Assembly: GCF_004522215.1 (NCBI RefSeq)
Contig: NZ_SDLR01000001.1
Location: 558,001 to 622,000, forward strand
Direction: 5' to 3'
Origin: Ammoniphilus sp. YIM 78166
Lineage (GTDB): Bacteria > Bacillota > Bacilli > Aneurinibacillales > RAOX-1
Length of the DNA: 64,000 nucleotides
Below the pieces are notes generated by a model. That model was not told the origin of the DNA. It made no database searches and saw nothing but the letters and a program-made list of their open reading frames with translations. A program made the translations under genes and the position numbers. Positions 34,778 through 42,603 of this stretch are shown here, piece by piece; position 1 is the stretch's first letter; each line of letters starts with the position of its first letter.

Positions 34778-34957
34778 TTAGTCCATGTGGATCCATGATG
34801 AAAAGTCTGGTTGTCTGTAAGTAGGTGTTGCGTCTTCCTGTAGTCGGAAGCTAGACGATAGGGATAGCCATGACATATGGTGATCATTCATCAGTTGCTC
34901 AATGATTTCCGGAGGTATTTCATCTGTAATTTTAAAGGATGCTCCATGTAGGGCCAC
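34778..34957 (-). CDS. Possible 59-residue small protein
   Basis: On the minus strand GGGAGGTGA lies seven bases before GTG 34957, which opens a 59-codon frame: MALHGASFKITDEIPPE..., then a Ser-rich middle (SWLSLSSSF) and an aromatic tail ending SSWIHMD. I recognise no family and it is not YpmA, the small gene found near here in Bacillus subtilis. The frame is also open upstream to 35041, but without a good site. There is no clear promoter, although ACATAATATAG 24 bases upstream resembles a sporulation -10 box. Confidence 0.4.
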   Translation of the reverse strand: MALHGASFKITDEIPPEIIEQLMNDHHMSWLSLSSSFRLQEDATPTYRQPDFSSWIHMD

Positions 34958-35115
34958 GCATTCACCTCCCTCTTGCGCGGTAACTATATTATGTCCGTTC
35001 ATCCCGTAAGCATAAGTAACAGTATTTGCCCATTCCATCAAGTTCTTGAAGGCCTGTCATATCTGAGGAAGAGTTATGGTATCATATAGAGAAAAAACCA
35101 AAGGGAAGTGAATGA

Positions 35116-35598
35116 GTGAGAAACTGGTTGATCGGATTAGCGGTTCTGCTGATCTTGTTTTGTTGGCAAGCAGGTCATATCTTGTATAGCGTCTTAGGGG
35201 AAAAGCAACAGTGGAAAGCCGAAGGCATTTCACTTGCTAAAGAGCATACAGCGATAGAGAATGTTCAAAAAGTGTCTTTGTATCATGGGAAAGAAAGTTA
35301 TTTGGTCGTTCAGGGGTCTAACGCTGCACAGATCCCGATGATTGCATGGTTTCGCGAAGGGCAGTTTGAGAGGTTTGAATATGAGAAAGACCTCGCTTCA
35401 GCTGAGCAAATCGAAAAATTGGTTCGGGCTCAAGTAAAGGTAAAGGAATGGGTCCGTATCCAACCGGGAATGGAAAATCAAGAGCCACTATGGGAAGTGC
35501 TCGTGATAGACGAAGAAAATAAATTTAACTATTACTATTATAATATGAGAAACGCTCAGTTTATCCGTTCTTACAAATTGCAAAAAACCGCAGGGTAG
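35116..35598 (+). CDS. ypmB: YpmB-family membrane-anchored protein
   Basis: A 160-residue protein with one N-terminal transmembrane helix (about 3-20) and an extracytoplasmic alpha/beta domain with a PepSY-like pattern (SLAKEHTAIENVQKVSLYHGKESYLVV and WEVLVIDEENKFNYYYY). It matches YpmB, which precedes aspB in Bacillus. Its function is not known. Start GTG 35116 has AGGGAAGTGA upstream. A terminator follows at 35602. Confidence 0.85.
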   Translation: MRNWLIGLAVLLILFCWQAGHILYSVLGEKQQWKAEGISLAKEHTAIENVQKVSLYHGKESYLVVQGSNAAQIPMIAWFREGQFERFEYEKDLASAEQIEKLVRAQVKVKEWVRIQPGMENQEPLWEVLVIDEENKFNYYYYNMRNAQFIRSYKLQKTAG

Positions 35599-35601
35599 TT
35601 G

Positions 35602-35630
35602 AATCCGCCAGGGCAGAGGCGGATTTTTTT
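35602..35630 (+). terminator. Intrinsic terminator after ypmB
   Basis: AATCCGCC / GGCGGATT stem with an 8-nt loop and a run of seven Ts. Confidence 0.9.
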
Positions 35631-35686
35631 GGCAGATAAGAATTTATAAGATATCTAGAATTCTATATCTGCACAAGGGCAACTAG

Positions 35687-35782
35687 TTTCCTCTAACTTG
35701 ACATCAAGGGGTAAACCCTCATTTCTGATAAAATTAAATTTTATCAGAAATGACCCGTAGGGTTGATGTCAAGTTAGGGAAA
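35687..35782. repeat. Large nested palindrome (possible MITE-like element)
   Basis: Outer arms CTAACTTGACATCAA (35693-35707) and its exact complement (35763-35777) extend by TTTCC/GGAAA with one bulged base. Inner arms are a perfect 16-bp pair (35719-35734 with 35738-35753) around a 3-nt TAA turn. Between outer and inner arms each side holds a small hairpin of its own, GGG-GTAAA-CCC on the left and CCC-GTA-GGG on the right. Four-way-junction folding is possible on both strands. No gene lies in 35631-35968, and no clear target-site duplication was seen. Confidence 0.8.
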
Positions 35783-35796
35783 TGTCGCACAACTTA

Positions 35797-35843
35797 CTTG
35801 ACATAAAGATGTCAAGCGGAGTTTCTGCGCCAAGGCTTGGCGC
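35797..35843. repeat. Two further palindromes in the same spacer
   Basis: CTTGACAT-AAAG-ATGTCAAG (35797-35816) repeats the TTGACAT motif of the outer arms of the neighbouring element, giving four copies in 120 bases. GCGCCAAG-G-CTTGGCGC (35827-35843) is a second, GC-rich palindrome. Their purpose is unknown; they sit 125-170 bases upstream of the small membrane-protein/FtsH-like operon. Confidence 0.75.
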
Positions 35844-35968
35844 CAGCCAAGTTTTCTTTGTTATTAAACTCGTTAGGAAAAACATTCTTGCACCCTAAAT
35901 GATAGATCCTATGATATACTGTTCTAGTAATCTAAAAAAGCCGGTATGCATAGAAAGGGGGCGCAAGC

Positions 35969-36490
35969 ATGAACCTACGTGCCATGCCCGTGATGTTATC
36001 TCTTATTGTAAGCTTGGTTTTCTTATTCGGAGGTTGGTTCGTCTATCAGCAGTTTTATGTTCAGCAGCCCATTCAAGCGTTCTTGAAACAAAAGGAACAA
36101 GTAACTTTACATGATATGCAAATGACCAAGACGCAAGTGATTTTGCATCTCGATTTTGCTAATCCAGATACGTTCGTTAACGACTACAAAGAAATTAAAG
36201 ACTATATAGCTACAAAAGCGGAAGGCAGAACGGTTATTATTAACTTAACGAAGCATGGGGAAAGCATGAAGAACTTATGGGAGGAGGAATACTTCGGCTT
36301 GGCGGAAGCCATCCAGAAGCAAGAGTACTCACGAATCCCTGAAATTATAGAAGAGATGGGGAAGAAGAGGCATTTAGAGAAGACGCTCGCTCGTATGGAT
36401 GAACAGAATGTCTATGTCTTTTTGCAGAGTGGAGCGGATCATCTGTATGCTGTTCTTCCTTTAAAGGAAGAGGTGAGACCAAATGAGTAA
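35969..36490 (+). CDS. Membrane-anchored protein encoded with the short FtsH-like protease
   Basis: A 173-residue protein of a family I do not recognise: one N-terminal transmembrane helix (about 7-27) and a soluble domain with repeated beta-strand/helix pattern (QVILHLDFANPDTFVNDYKEI, RTVIINL, VYVFLQSGADHLYAVLPL). AAAGGGGG is at the correct spacing. It overlaps the FtsH-like gene by 8 nt, whose GAGGTGAG lies inside its end, so a shared membrane complex is likely; the soluble domain may be a substrate adaptor or an inhibitor. Confidence 0.78.
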   Translation: MNLRAMPVMLSLIVSLVFLFGGWFVYQQFYVQQPIQAFLKQKEQVTLHDMQMTKTQVILHLDFANPDTFVNDYKEIKDYIATKAEGRTVIINLTKHGESMKNLWEEEYFGLAEAIQKQEYSRIPEIIEEMGKKRHLEKTLARMDEQNVYVFLQSGADHLYAVLPLKEEVRPNE

Positions 36491-37976
36491 AGAGATTGTT
36501 ATTGGGGTTATTCCTGCACTATTTATCTTTTTAGCGTTTATGGGGGTCAATATTGCTCCTCTTATCATTGGAGGTTTGCTCATCGCCATCTTTGCTTACT
36601 TCATGATTCGTCAATCCGGTGGAAGCATGAGTCTTGGCCAGAAGAAAACCAAGAACAGCGTTCCAAAGACGAATATGAAGTTTGAGGATATTGGTGGTCA
36701 AGAGCGTGCTAAAGGGGAATTAAAAGAAGCCTTGGACTTCCTGATCCATAAGGAAGAAGCCAAGGTGTACGGCATTCGACCACTGAAGGGAATTCTCCTG
36801 ACGGGACCTCCTGGAACGGGGAAGACCTTAATGGCGAAAGCGGCAGCCAACTACACGAATTCTGCTTTTGTAGCTGCCAGCGGATCTCAATTCGTTGAGA
36901 TGTATGTAGGGGTTGGGGCCCAGCGAATCCGGGACCTGTTTAAGGAAGTAAAAACCCAAGCAGAGAAAAACAATCAAGACAGTGGAATCATCTTCATCGA
37001 TGAGATTGATGTTTTAGGTGGGAAGCGGGAAGGCAGCCATCACCGGGAGTACGATCAAACGCTAAATCAGTTGCTTACCGAGATGGATGGGATGTCGACG
37101 ACCGACTCTCCTCGCATTTTAATTATGGCAGCAACCAACCGTTCAGATATGCTCGATGATGCTCTTCTTCGTCCAGGACGTTTCGACCGTAAGATTGTTG
37201 TGGACCTTCCAGATAAAAAAGCTCGCAAACAAATTCTTAATATTCATATTAAAAATAAGCCGCTTGGAGCCGAAGTGAACTTGGACCGTATCGCTCAAGA
37301 GACTTACGGTTTCTCCGGAGCGCAGATAGAAAGTGTTACGAACGAGGCCGCGATCTACGCCTTCCGAGAAAAGTCGAAGTCGATCGACAGCAAGCATTTC
37401 TCCCTAGCCATTGATAAAGTGATGATGGGTGAGAAGACCGACCGTGAGACGAATGAACAAGAAAGAGAACGTGTAGCCATTCATGAATTGGGCCACGCGA
37501 TCATCTCTGAAGAGGTTAATCCGTTATCCGTCTCCCAGGTTACCGTAAGTCCTCGTGGGCAAGCGCTCGGATATGTACGACAAAATCCTCGTGAAGACCG
37601 TTACCTGTACACGAAGGACTATTTAGAGAAACAAATCATGGTTTGTCTTGGTGGCGCTGTTGCTGAAGAAATTAAGTACGGTCACCGCAGTACAGGGTCT
37701 AAGGGAGATTTTGATCAAGCCTTGCGACTTGTGCATTCTATGATTGACAGCGGACTTTCTCGACTTGGAATTGTGAAGCTTGAAATGCTTCGTAAAGAAG
37801 ATATTCAGGAAGAAAGTGCCTTTATCTTGGACACGCTGCTGGAGGAAACCAGAAGCATCCTAGAGGCGAAGCGTGCCTTAATGGAAGCGGGCGCCGCTAT
37901 CCTAGTAAAGGAAGAAGTATTAAGCGGAGACTTTTTCCGAACATTTTCCTCTGAAGAGCATAAAGAAGTCAGTTAA
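36483..37976 (+). CDS. Short FtsH-type membrane AAA+ zinc protease
   Basis: A 497-residue FtsH paralogue. Two adjacent transmembrane helices (about 5-20 and 24-42) are joined by only a few residues, so the periplasmic-side domain of true FtsH (about 640 residues) is absent. The AAA module has Walker A GPPGTGKT (108-115), Walker B FIDEID (171-176) and the RPGRFDR arginine-finger segment (230-236). The M41 peptidase has HELGH (334-338) with Asp409 in GSKGDFD as third zinc ligand. All catalytic residues are present. The C-terminus ends soon after the peptidase helix bundle. Partner gene: the overlapping 35969 membrane protein. Confidence 0.92.
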   Translation: MSKEIVIGVIPALFIFLAFMGVNIAPLIIGGLLIAIFAYFMIRQSGGSMSLGQKKTKNSVPKTNMKFEDIGGQERAKGELKEALDFLIHKEEAKVYGIRPLKGILLTGPPGTGKTLMAKAAANYTNSAFVAASGSQFVEMYVGVGAQRIRDLFKEVKTQAEKNNQDSGIIFIDEIDVLGGKREGSHHREYDQTLNQLLTEMDGMSTTDSPRILIMAATNRSDMLDDALLRPGRFDRKIVVDLPDKKARKQILNIHIKNKPLGAEVNLDRIAQETYGFSGAQIESVTNEAAIYAFREKSKSIDSKHFSLAIDKVMMGEKTDRETNEQERERVAIHELGHAIISEEVNPLSVSQVTVSPRGQALGYVRQNPREDRYLYTKDYLEKQIMVCLGGAVAEEIKYGHRSTGSKGDFDQALRLVHSMIDSGLSRLGIVKLEMLRKEDIQEESAFILDTLLEETRSILEAKRALMEAGAAILVKEEVLSGDFFRTFSSEEHKEVS

Positions 37977-37980
37977 TACG

Positions 37981-38018
37981 AAAGCATTTGCAGGGATCTC
38001 CTTGCAGATGCTTTTTTT
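37981..38018 (+). terminator. Intrinsic terminator after the FtsH-like gene
   Basis: AAAGCAT / ATGCTTT outer stem with an inner TTGCAGG/CCTTGCA extension, followed by seven Ts. Confidence 0.85.
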
Positions 38019-38040
38019 GTTCGGTTGACGAATAAAATGG

Positions 38041-38068
38041 TTGTTTTTTCTTCAGCTTAAAGTAGAAT
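38041..38068 (+). promoter_or_regulatory. Putative sigma-A promoter for aspB
   Basis: TTGTTT, a 16-nt spacer and TAGAAT end 49 bases before the aspB start. The -35 box is weak; it is the best candidate between the terminator and AGGAGG. Confidence 0.4.
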
Positions 38069-38117
38069 GGAAAGTGTGTACAGTTAGATAGGATCCCTTA
38101 GGAGGTTAAGGTACGTT

Positions 38118-39296
38118 ATGAGATTATCGCAACGAGTGAAGCAATTGTCTCCTTCCACTACACTTGCTATCACAGCTAAAGCTAATGAACTGAAGAAGCA
38201 AGGTATTGATGTAGTGGGATTAGGAGCAGGAGAGCCTGACTTCAACACCCCGCAGCATATTATCGATGCAGCCGTGGAAGCGATGCAAGAAGGAAAAACG
38301 AAGTATACAGCAGCTGCAGGGATTCCTGAGCTAAGAGAAGCCATTTGCAAGAAGTTAAAAGATGACAATGGTTTAACATATAGTCCTGCCCAGATCAGTG
38401 TAGCCAATGGGGCGAAGCACGTGCTTTATAATATTTTCCAAGCCATTCTAGATCCGGGCGATGAGGTGATCGTTCCCATCCCTTATTGGGTGTCTTATCC
38501 CGAGCAGGTTCTATTAGCTGACGGGCAGCCTGTATTTGTAGAAGGGAAAGAGTCGAACGAATTTAAGATTACAGCTGAACAGCTGCGTGAAGCCATCACG
38601 GATAGAACTCAGGCGGTTATTATCAACTCGCCAAGCAACCCAACGGGAACCGTGTACTCTCGCGAGGAATTACAAGCCATTGCAGATGTATGTATTGAAA
38701 AAGGGATCTTGATGATCTCCGATGAAATCTACGAGAAGCTGATCTATGATGGAGCCGAGCACGTAAGCGTAGCTAGCTTGAGTGAGGCTGCTTATAACCA
38801 CACGATCGTGGTGAATGGGATGTCCAAGCCTTATTCCATGACCGGCTGGCGTATTGGCTATGCGGCGGGAAGCAAGGAATTGATTGATGCCATTAACAAT
38901 TTGTCCAGCCATTCCACCTCCAACCCCACGACGTTTGCTCAGTACGGGGCATTAGAGGCTTTACGTGGAACGCAGGAGCCGTTGGAAATGATGAAGAAGG
39001 AATTTGAACAACGCCGCAATGCGGTTGTTGAGCTCCTCAATAGCATCGATGGCATTCATTGCGTGAAGCCAAAAGGTGCCTTCTACATCTTCGCTAATGT
39101 GAGCGAAGCAGTGAAGAAGGGCGGCTATGCCAACACGGATGAATGGGCGAAGGTCCTATTAGAGAAAGAGTATGTTGCGCTTATACCAGGCTCTGGTTTC
39201 GGTGCTCCGAACCATATCCGGATCTCTTATGCCACTTCGATGGCTCAACTAGAGAAGGGTATAGAACGGATTAAGCGTTTTGTGGAAGGTAAATAA
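38118..39296 (+). CDS. aspB: Aspartate aminotransferase (class I PLP)
   Basis: A 392-residue fold-type I transaminase between aspartate and 2-oxoglutarate. The PLP Schiff-base lysine is Lys237 in NGMSKPYSMTGWRIGY; Asp202 (ISDEIYE) and SPSNPTG (171-177) are the cofactor and substrate motifs. The length is one residue from Bacillus subtilis AspB. AGGAGG lies 12-17 bases before the ATG. It is followed by a terminator and, in conserved order, asnS and dnaD. Confidence 0.96.
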   Translation: MRLSQRVKQLSPSTTLAITAKANELKKQGIDVVGLGAGEPDFNTPQHIIDAAVEAMQEGKTKYTAAAGIPELREAICKKLKDDNGLTYSPAQISVANGAKHVLYNIFQAILDPGDEVIVPIPYWVSYPEQVLLADGQPVFVEGKESNEFKITAEQLREAITDRTQAVIINSPSNPTGTVYSREELQAIADVCIEKGILMISDEIYEKLIYDGAEHVSVASLSEAAYNHTIVVNGMSKPYSMTGWRIGYAAGSKELIDAINNLSSHSTSNPTTFAQYGALEALRGTQEPLEMMKKEFEQRRNAVVELLNSIDGIHCVKPKGAFYIFANVSEAVKKGGYANTDEWAKVLLEKEYVALIPGSGFGAPNHIRISYATSMAQLEKGIERIKRFVEGK

Positions 39297-39302
39297 AGTT
39301 CG

Positions 39303-39335
39303 AAACCGCCAAGTAAATTTGCTTGGCGGTTTTTT
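39303..39335 (+). terminator. Intrinsic terminator after aspB
   Basis: AACCGCCAAG / CTTGGCGGTT perfect stem with an 8-nt loop, followed by six Ts. Confidence 0.9.
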
Positions 39336-39476
39336 CACTTCCCGTTTACCCTATCCTAAGTACGCGCTTGTCAAGTATTTGCTGCAGGAGCTGATTAGCG
39401 GCTTCTCTCCTTACATAAATTTGCCTTAGAGTGGCATTCTATGGGTAGGAAGTTACTTAAAAGCAAAGGGGAGATT

Positions 39477-39614
39477 ATGATGCGTGAGAAGAAGAGAAAC
39501 AGCAACAATGTGGAAGTTCGCGATGAAGCCACAACTCAACCCAAGGCAGCAAAGGAGAATGCAGCAGGGTATGGGGATAAAAAGCTAGACGGTCCAAATC
39601 GCCCATCTACATAA
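39477..39614 (+). CDS. Small hydrophilic protein (45 residues)
   Basis: Too short for routine calling but well supported: AAAGGGGAG lies 6 nt before ATG-ATG, and the frame runs MMREKKRNSNNVEVRDEATT, then a Lys/Ala/Gly/Asn-rich tail ending GPNRPST. It is very hydrophilic with no cysteine, like small spore or coat-associated proteins, but I cannot place it in a family. A CATAAATTT box at about 39415 could be part of a sporulation promoter. The region 39336-39476 has nothing else I can support. Confidence 0.6.
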   Translation: MMREKKRNSNNVEVRDEATTQPKAAKENAAGYGDKKLDGPNRPST

Positions 39615-39736
39615 ATAATAAGCGAACTTGCAGCGATCGGATCTCACTCTCTTCAGTTGCTTTTCCCCCCTTTTGAATTGTATAATTCTAAGGACAATGG
39701 TATATATTGTTTTTTTTTATTATTGGGGGGTGTTGA

Positions 39737-41029
39737 ATGATGAATCCAACCATCAGTCAGTTAGGCCGCTTCGAAGGGCAAGAGATTCGCATCGGTGTGT
39801 GGCTATATAATAAAAGATCCAGCGGGAAAATTCAATTTCTTCAACTACGTGATGGATCAGGTTTTGTTCAAGGGGTTATGGTAAAGGCAGAGGTTTCTCC
39901 TGAGGTGTGGGAGAAAGCGACCCAATTAACCCAAGAAAGTTCGATGTATGTAACAGGGGTTGTTCGTGCAGAAGAGCGCGCACCAAGCGGGTATGAATTA
40001 ACGGTGAAGGACATTGAAATTATTCAGATTGCTGAAGAATATCCCGTCTCCTTGAAGGAACATGGCGTGGAATTTTTAATGGACCATCGTCATTTATGGA
40101 TCCGATCGCCTAGACAGCGAGCCATTCTTGCCATTCGCTCTGAGATTATTCGAGCGATGTATGAATTTTTCCAAGAGAATGGATTTATTAAAGTAGATGC
40201 TCCTATTTTAACGCCAACCTCTGCCGAAGGCACAACCTCTCTGTTCCATACGAAGTATTTTGATGAGGATGCCTTCTTATCACAGAGCGGTCAATTATAT
40301 GCCGAAGCGGCAGCGATGGCTCTCGGACGCGTGTTTACTTTTGGACCGACCTTCCGAGCAGAAAAATCAAAGACGCGTCGACACTTGATTGAGTTTTGGA
40401 TGATTGAACCTGAGATGGCCTTCTGCGACCACGAAGAAAGCCTTCGTATCCAAGAAAACTTTGTCAGCCATGTGGTTCAATCCGTATTAAAGAATTGTCA
40501 AAAAGAACTGAAAGTACTTGATCGCGATGTGAGCAAGCTAGCCACGATTCAAGCACCTTTCCCGCGGATTACATACGACGATGCCATTAAGCTGCTTCAA
40601 GAAAAAGGTCACGAGATTCAATGGGGTGAAGATTTTGGGGCACCAGATGAAACGGCTATCGCTGAGCATTTTGATAAGCCGGTATTCATTACTCATTATC
40701 CAACGGAAATCAAGGCATTCTATATGAAGCCACACCCTGAACGCCCAGAAGTGGTGTTATGCGCCGATTTGATCGCTCCCGAAGGCTATGGAGAAATTAT
40801 CGGGGGAAGTCAGCGGATCGATGACTTAGAATTAATGAAGCAACGCTACGAAGAACATAAGCTAGACGAAAACGCGTATAGATGGTACCTCGATCTTCGG
40901 AGATACGGCACGGTTCCACATTCAGGATTTGGTTTAGGATTAGAGAGAACCGTCGCATGGGTTTGCGGAGTCGAACATGTGAGGGAGACCATTCCGTTCC
41001 CAAGACTACTCAATCGTCTATACCCTTAA
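39737..41029 (+). CDS. asnS: Asparaginyl-tRNA synthetase
   Basis: A 430-residue class IIb aminoacyl-tRNA synthetase, the length of the Bacillus enzyme. An N-terminal OB-fold anticodon-binding domain (about 15-105: [29 protein letters not shown]) precedes the catalytic core with motif 2 [24 protein letters not shown] and motif 3 [15 protein letters not shown]. The asparagine rather than aspartate assignment rests on the conserved position between aspB and dnaD and overall similarity. GGGGGGTG lies 4-6 bases before ATG-ATG. No T-box leader is visible in the 120 bases upstream. Confidence 0.95.
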   Translation: MMNPTISQLGRFEGQEIRIGVWLYNKRSSGKIQFLQLRDGSGFVQGVMVKAEVSPEVWEKATQLTQESSMYVTGVVRAEERAPSGYELTVKDIEIIQIAEEYPVSLKEHGVEFLMDHRHLWIRSPRQRAILAIRSEIIRAMYEFFQENGFIKVDAPILTPTSAEGTTSLFHTKYFDEDAFLSQSGQLYAEAAAMALGRVFTFGPTFRAEKSKTRRHLIEFWMIEPEMAFCDHEESLRIQENFVSHVVQSVLKNCQKELKVLDRDVSKLATIQAPFPRITYDDAIKLLQEKGHEIQWGEDFGAPDETAIAEHFDKPVFITHYPTEIKAFYMKPHPERPEVVLCADLIAPEGYGEIIGGSQRIDDLELMKQRYEEHKLDENAYRWYLDLRRYGTVPHSGFGLGLERTVAWVCGVEHVRETIPFPRLLNRLYP

Positions 41030-41036
41030 GTTTCCT

Positions 41037-41076
41037 AAAGGCTATAAGATCCCTCTCGGGAATTATAGTCTTTTTT
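41037..41076 (+). terminator. Intrinsic terminator after asnS
   Basis: GGCTATAA / TTATAGTC outer stem with a CCC/GGG inner stem, followed by six Ts. Confidence 0.8.
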
Positions 41077-41149
41077 CTATTTACCAATGTTCCATTCTAA
41101 CCATACGGAGGAGCAAAGTAGTATAATAGAAGTGAGGTGTTTTAGGAAA

Positions 41150-41848
41150 ATGGAAAAACTACTATTTGCGATGATGAAAGAAGGTCATCTTTCCCTTCCA
41201 TCCGTATTGTTCAAAAGGTATAAGGAGCTTGGTCTAACGGATTTAGAAATGATGCTTCTAGTCCATATCATGAACTTTAAGCAGGAAGGAAAAGATTTCC
41301 CAACCATCAGCGAGTTAGCATTCAGAATGACCGTGGAAGATCGACAACTGATTTCCATGCTGCAGAAGCTAGTCCAGAATGGGTACTTAAGCATTGAAGA
41401 TGTTGTAGAGAAAGGGACAGGGATTAGGTCGGAGATCTATCAGATTGATCCTCTTTATCATAAGCTTGCCAGTCTTGTGGCTTCTGAGGCTTTACCCGAG
41501 GAAGAAGAGGCACCAAAGGCAGATCAACACAATCTGTTTGTCATTTTTGAACAAGAATTTGGGAGACCCCTTTCCCCTATTGAGTGCGAAACCTTAGCCA
41601 TGTGGCAGGACCAAGATCAGTATTCCGATGAACTGATCATTGCTGCGCTTCGTGAAGCGGTGATCTCCAACAAGCTTTTTTTCCGCTATATCGATAGAAT
41701 TCTTTATGAGTGGCAGAGAAATCATATTCGAACTCCTCAGCAGGCGCGTGATTTCAGCTTAAAGTTCAGAAAGCCCCCACAACCGGCTGCCCAACGGAAA
41801 GCAGAGCCCTTCCCTTTTTACAATTGGCTAGAAAATGAAACGAGATAA
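41150..41848 (+). CDS. dnaD: DNA replication initiation protein DnaD
   Basis: A 232-residue primosome component, the same length as Bacillus subtilis DnaD. The N-terminal winged-helix domain (about 1-100; KRYKELGLTDLEMMLLVHIMNFK) is followed by the C-terminal DnaD/DnaB-like helical domain (about 125-200; FEQEFGRPLSPIECETLAMW and the conserved Y-x8-ALREAVISN-x5-YIDRIL.EW) that binds DNA. The open frame extends upstream to 41087, but ATG 41150 gives the family length; GAGGTG and TAGGAAA lie upstream. nth, the usual next gene, is absent here. Confidence 0.93.
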   Translation: MEKLLFAMMKEGHLSLPSVLFKRYKELGLTDLEMMLLVHIMNFKQEGKDFPTISELAFRMTVEDRQLISMLQKLVQNGYLSIEDVVEKGTGIRSEIYQIDPLYHKLASLVASEALPEEEEAPKADQHNLFVIFEQEFGRPLSPIECETLAMWQDQDQYSDELIIAALREAVISNKLFFRYIDRILYEWQRNHIRTPQQARDFSLKFRKPPQPAAQRKAEPFPFYNWLENETR

Positions 41849-41933
41849 TGTGATAAATCTCACACCAAGATAACCAACGATTGGCTACAATCAGGTTATG
41901 ATATTGATAATAGAAGCGAGGGGCTTTTGTAGG

Positions 41934-42386
41934 ATGGATGAGAAGTATACCCCAGTGATTAATGGAATGATAGATTCAATTACAAACGTAATCCCTTTCC
42001 CGTTAGCTGTTCATGACTTTACTTGGTTTCAATCTCCACTCTTTCAGGAAGAGATCGGGGTATTACTCAGTTTGACAGGAGACCTCCATGTGCGCTTTGT
42101 TTTAGAAGGCGAAATGGGAGCGTTTAGCAAGCTTGGGGAAAAAATGTTTGGCATGAAACTAGAAGACCAGCTTCTTGAATCCTTTGCAGGAGAGCTGGGC
42201 AATATGCTAGTGGGCCATCTTTCTACTTACTTATCTAGCAAGGGTCTTAGAATCGATATTACCCCTCCTACCATTATGGTTGGAAAAACAAAGCTGTATG
42301 GATTTGATCAAGGTGTGTGTATTCCATTCGAGATGGATGACATGGGAGTCATTCGCATGAATATCATTATAGATTCGAAAGAGTAA
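41934..42386 (+). CDS. CheX-like protein
   Basis: A 150-residue protein resembling the CheX/CheC/FliY phosphatase family: alpha/beta fold with the helix FAGELGNMLVGHLSTYLSS, the E-x2-N signature used by CheX to remove phosphate from CheY. Only one such helix is present, as in CheX. There is no chemotaxis gene nearby, so its partner may be another response regulator. ATG 41934 is chosen over the longer frame because GCGAGGGG lies upstream at reasonable distance. Confidence 0.75.
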   Translation: MDEKYTPVINGMIDSITNVIPFPLAVHDFTWFQSPLFQEEIGVLLSLTGDLHVRFVLEGEMGAFSKLGEKMFGMKLEDQLLESFAGELGNMLVGHLSTYLSSKGLRIDITPPTIMVGKTKLYGFDQGVCIPFEMDDMGVIRMNIIIDSKE

Positions 42387-42413
42387 AAGCCGACAGCATG
42401 TCGGCTTTTTTTT
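42385..42413 (+). terminator. Intrinsic terminator after the CheX-like gene
   Basis: AAGCCGACA / TGTCGGCTT stem with a GCA loop and eight Ts. Confidence 0.92.
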
Positions 42414-42417
42414 CCGC

Positions 42418-42469
42418 ATAGGAAATTATAGGTTACTATTTAAATTGTTAAAGTAACCTAATTTCCTAT
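42418..42469. repeat. Long inverted repeat
   Basis: ATAGGAAATTA-TAGGTTACT (42418-42437) and its complement (42452-42469) differ by a two-base bulge; the turn is AT-rich. It lies directly after the terminator at the edge of the spore-surface island, between converging genes. Confidence 0.7.
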
Positions 42470-42476
42470 CGGCATA

Positions 42477-42546
42477 ACAACATTTTTTGCTTCTGAACTA
42501 CGTCGAATATCATCCTGCTCAGAAGCAATTGTTGTCCCCATAGGGG
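42477..42546. repeat. Second inverted repeat with adjoining hairpin
   Basis: TTGCTTCTGA (42487-42496) and TCAGAAGCAA (42519-42528), with ACAACA/TGTTGT outside them, form an interrupted stem around a 22-nt loop, followed at once by the small hairpin CCCC-ATA-GGGG (42536-42546). The two repeats in 42414-42603 leave no room for a gene. The role is unknown. Confidence 0.6.
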
Positions 42547-42603
42547 AAAAACTTCATCTTAAGGCGGTCTGGCTACCCTGAAATTCTTCGATAGAAGTTT
42601 TTT

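Noticed and set aside
39615..39736. T-box riboswitch for asnS
   Set aside because: No T-box sequence (TGGNACCGCG), specifier stem or terminator is visible before the start codon.
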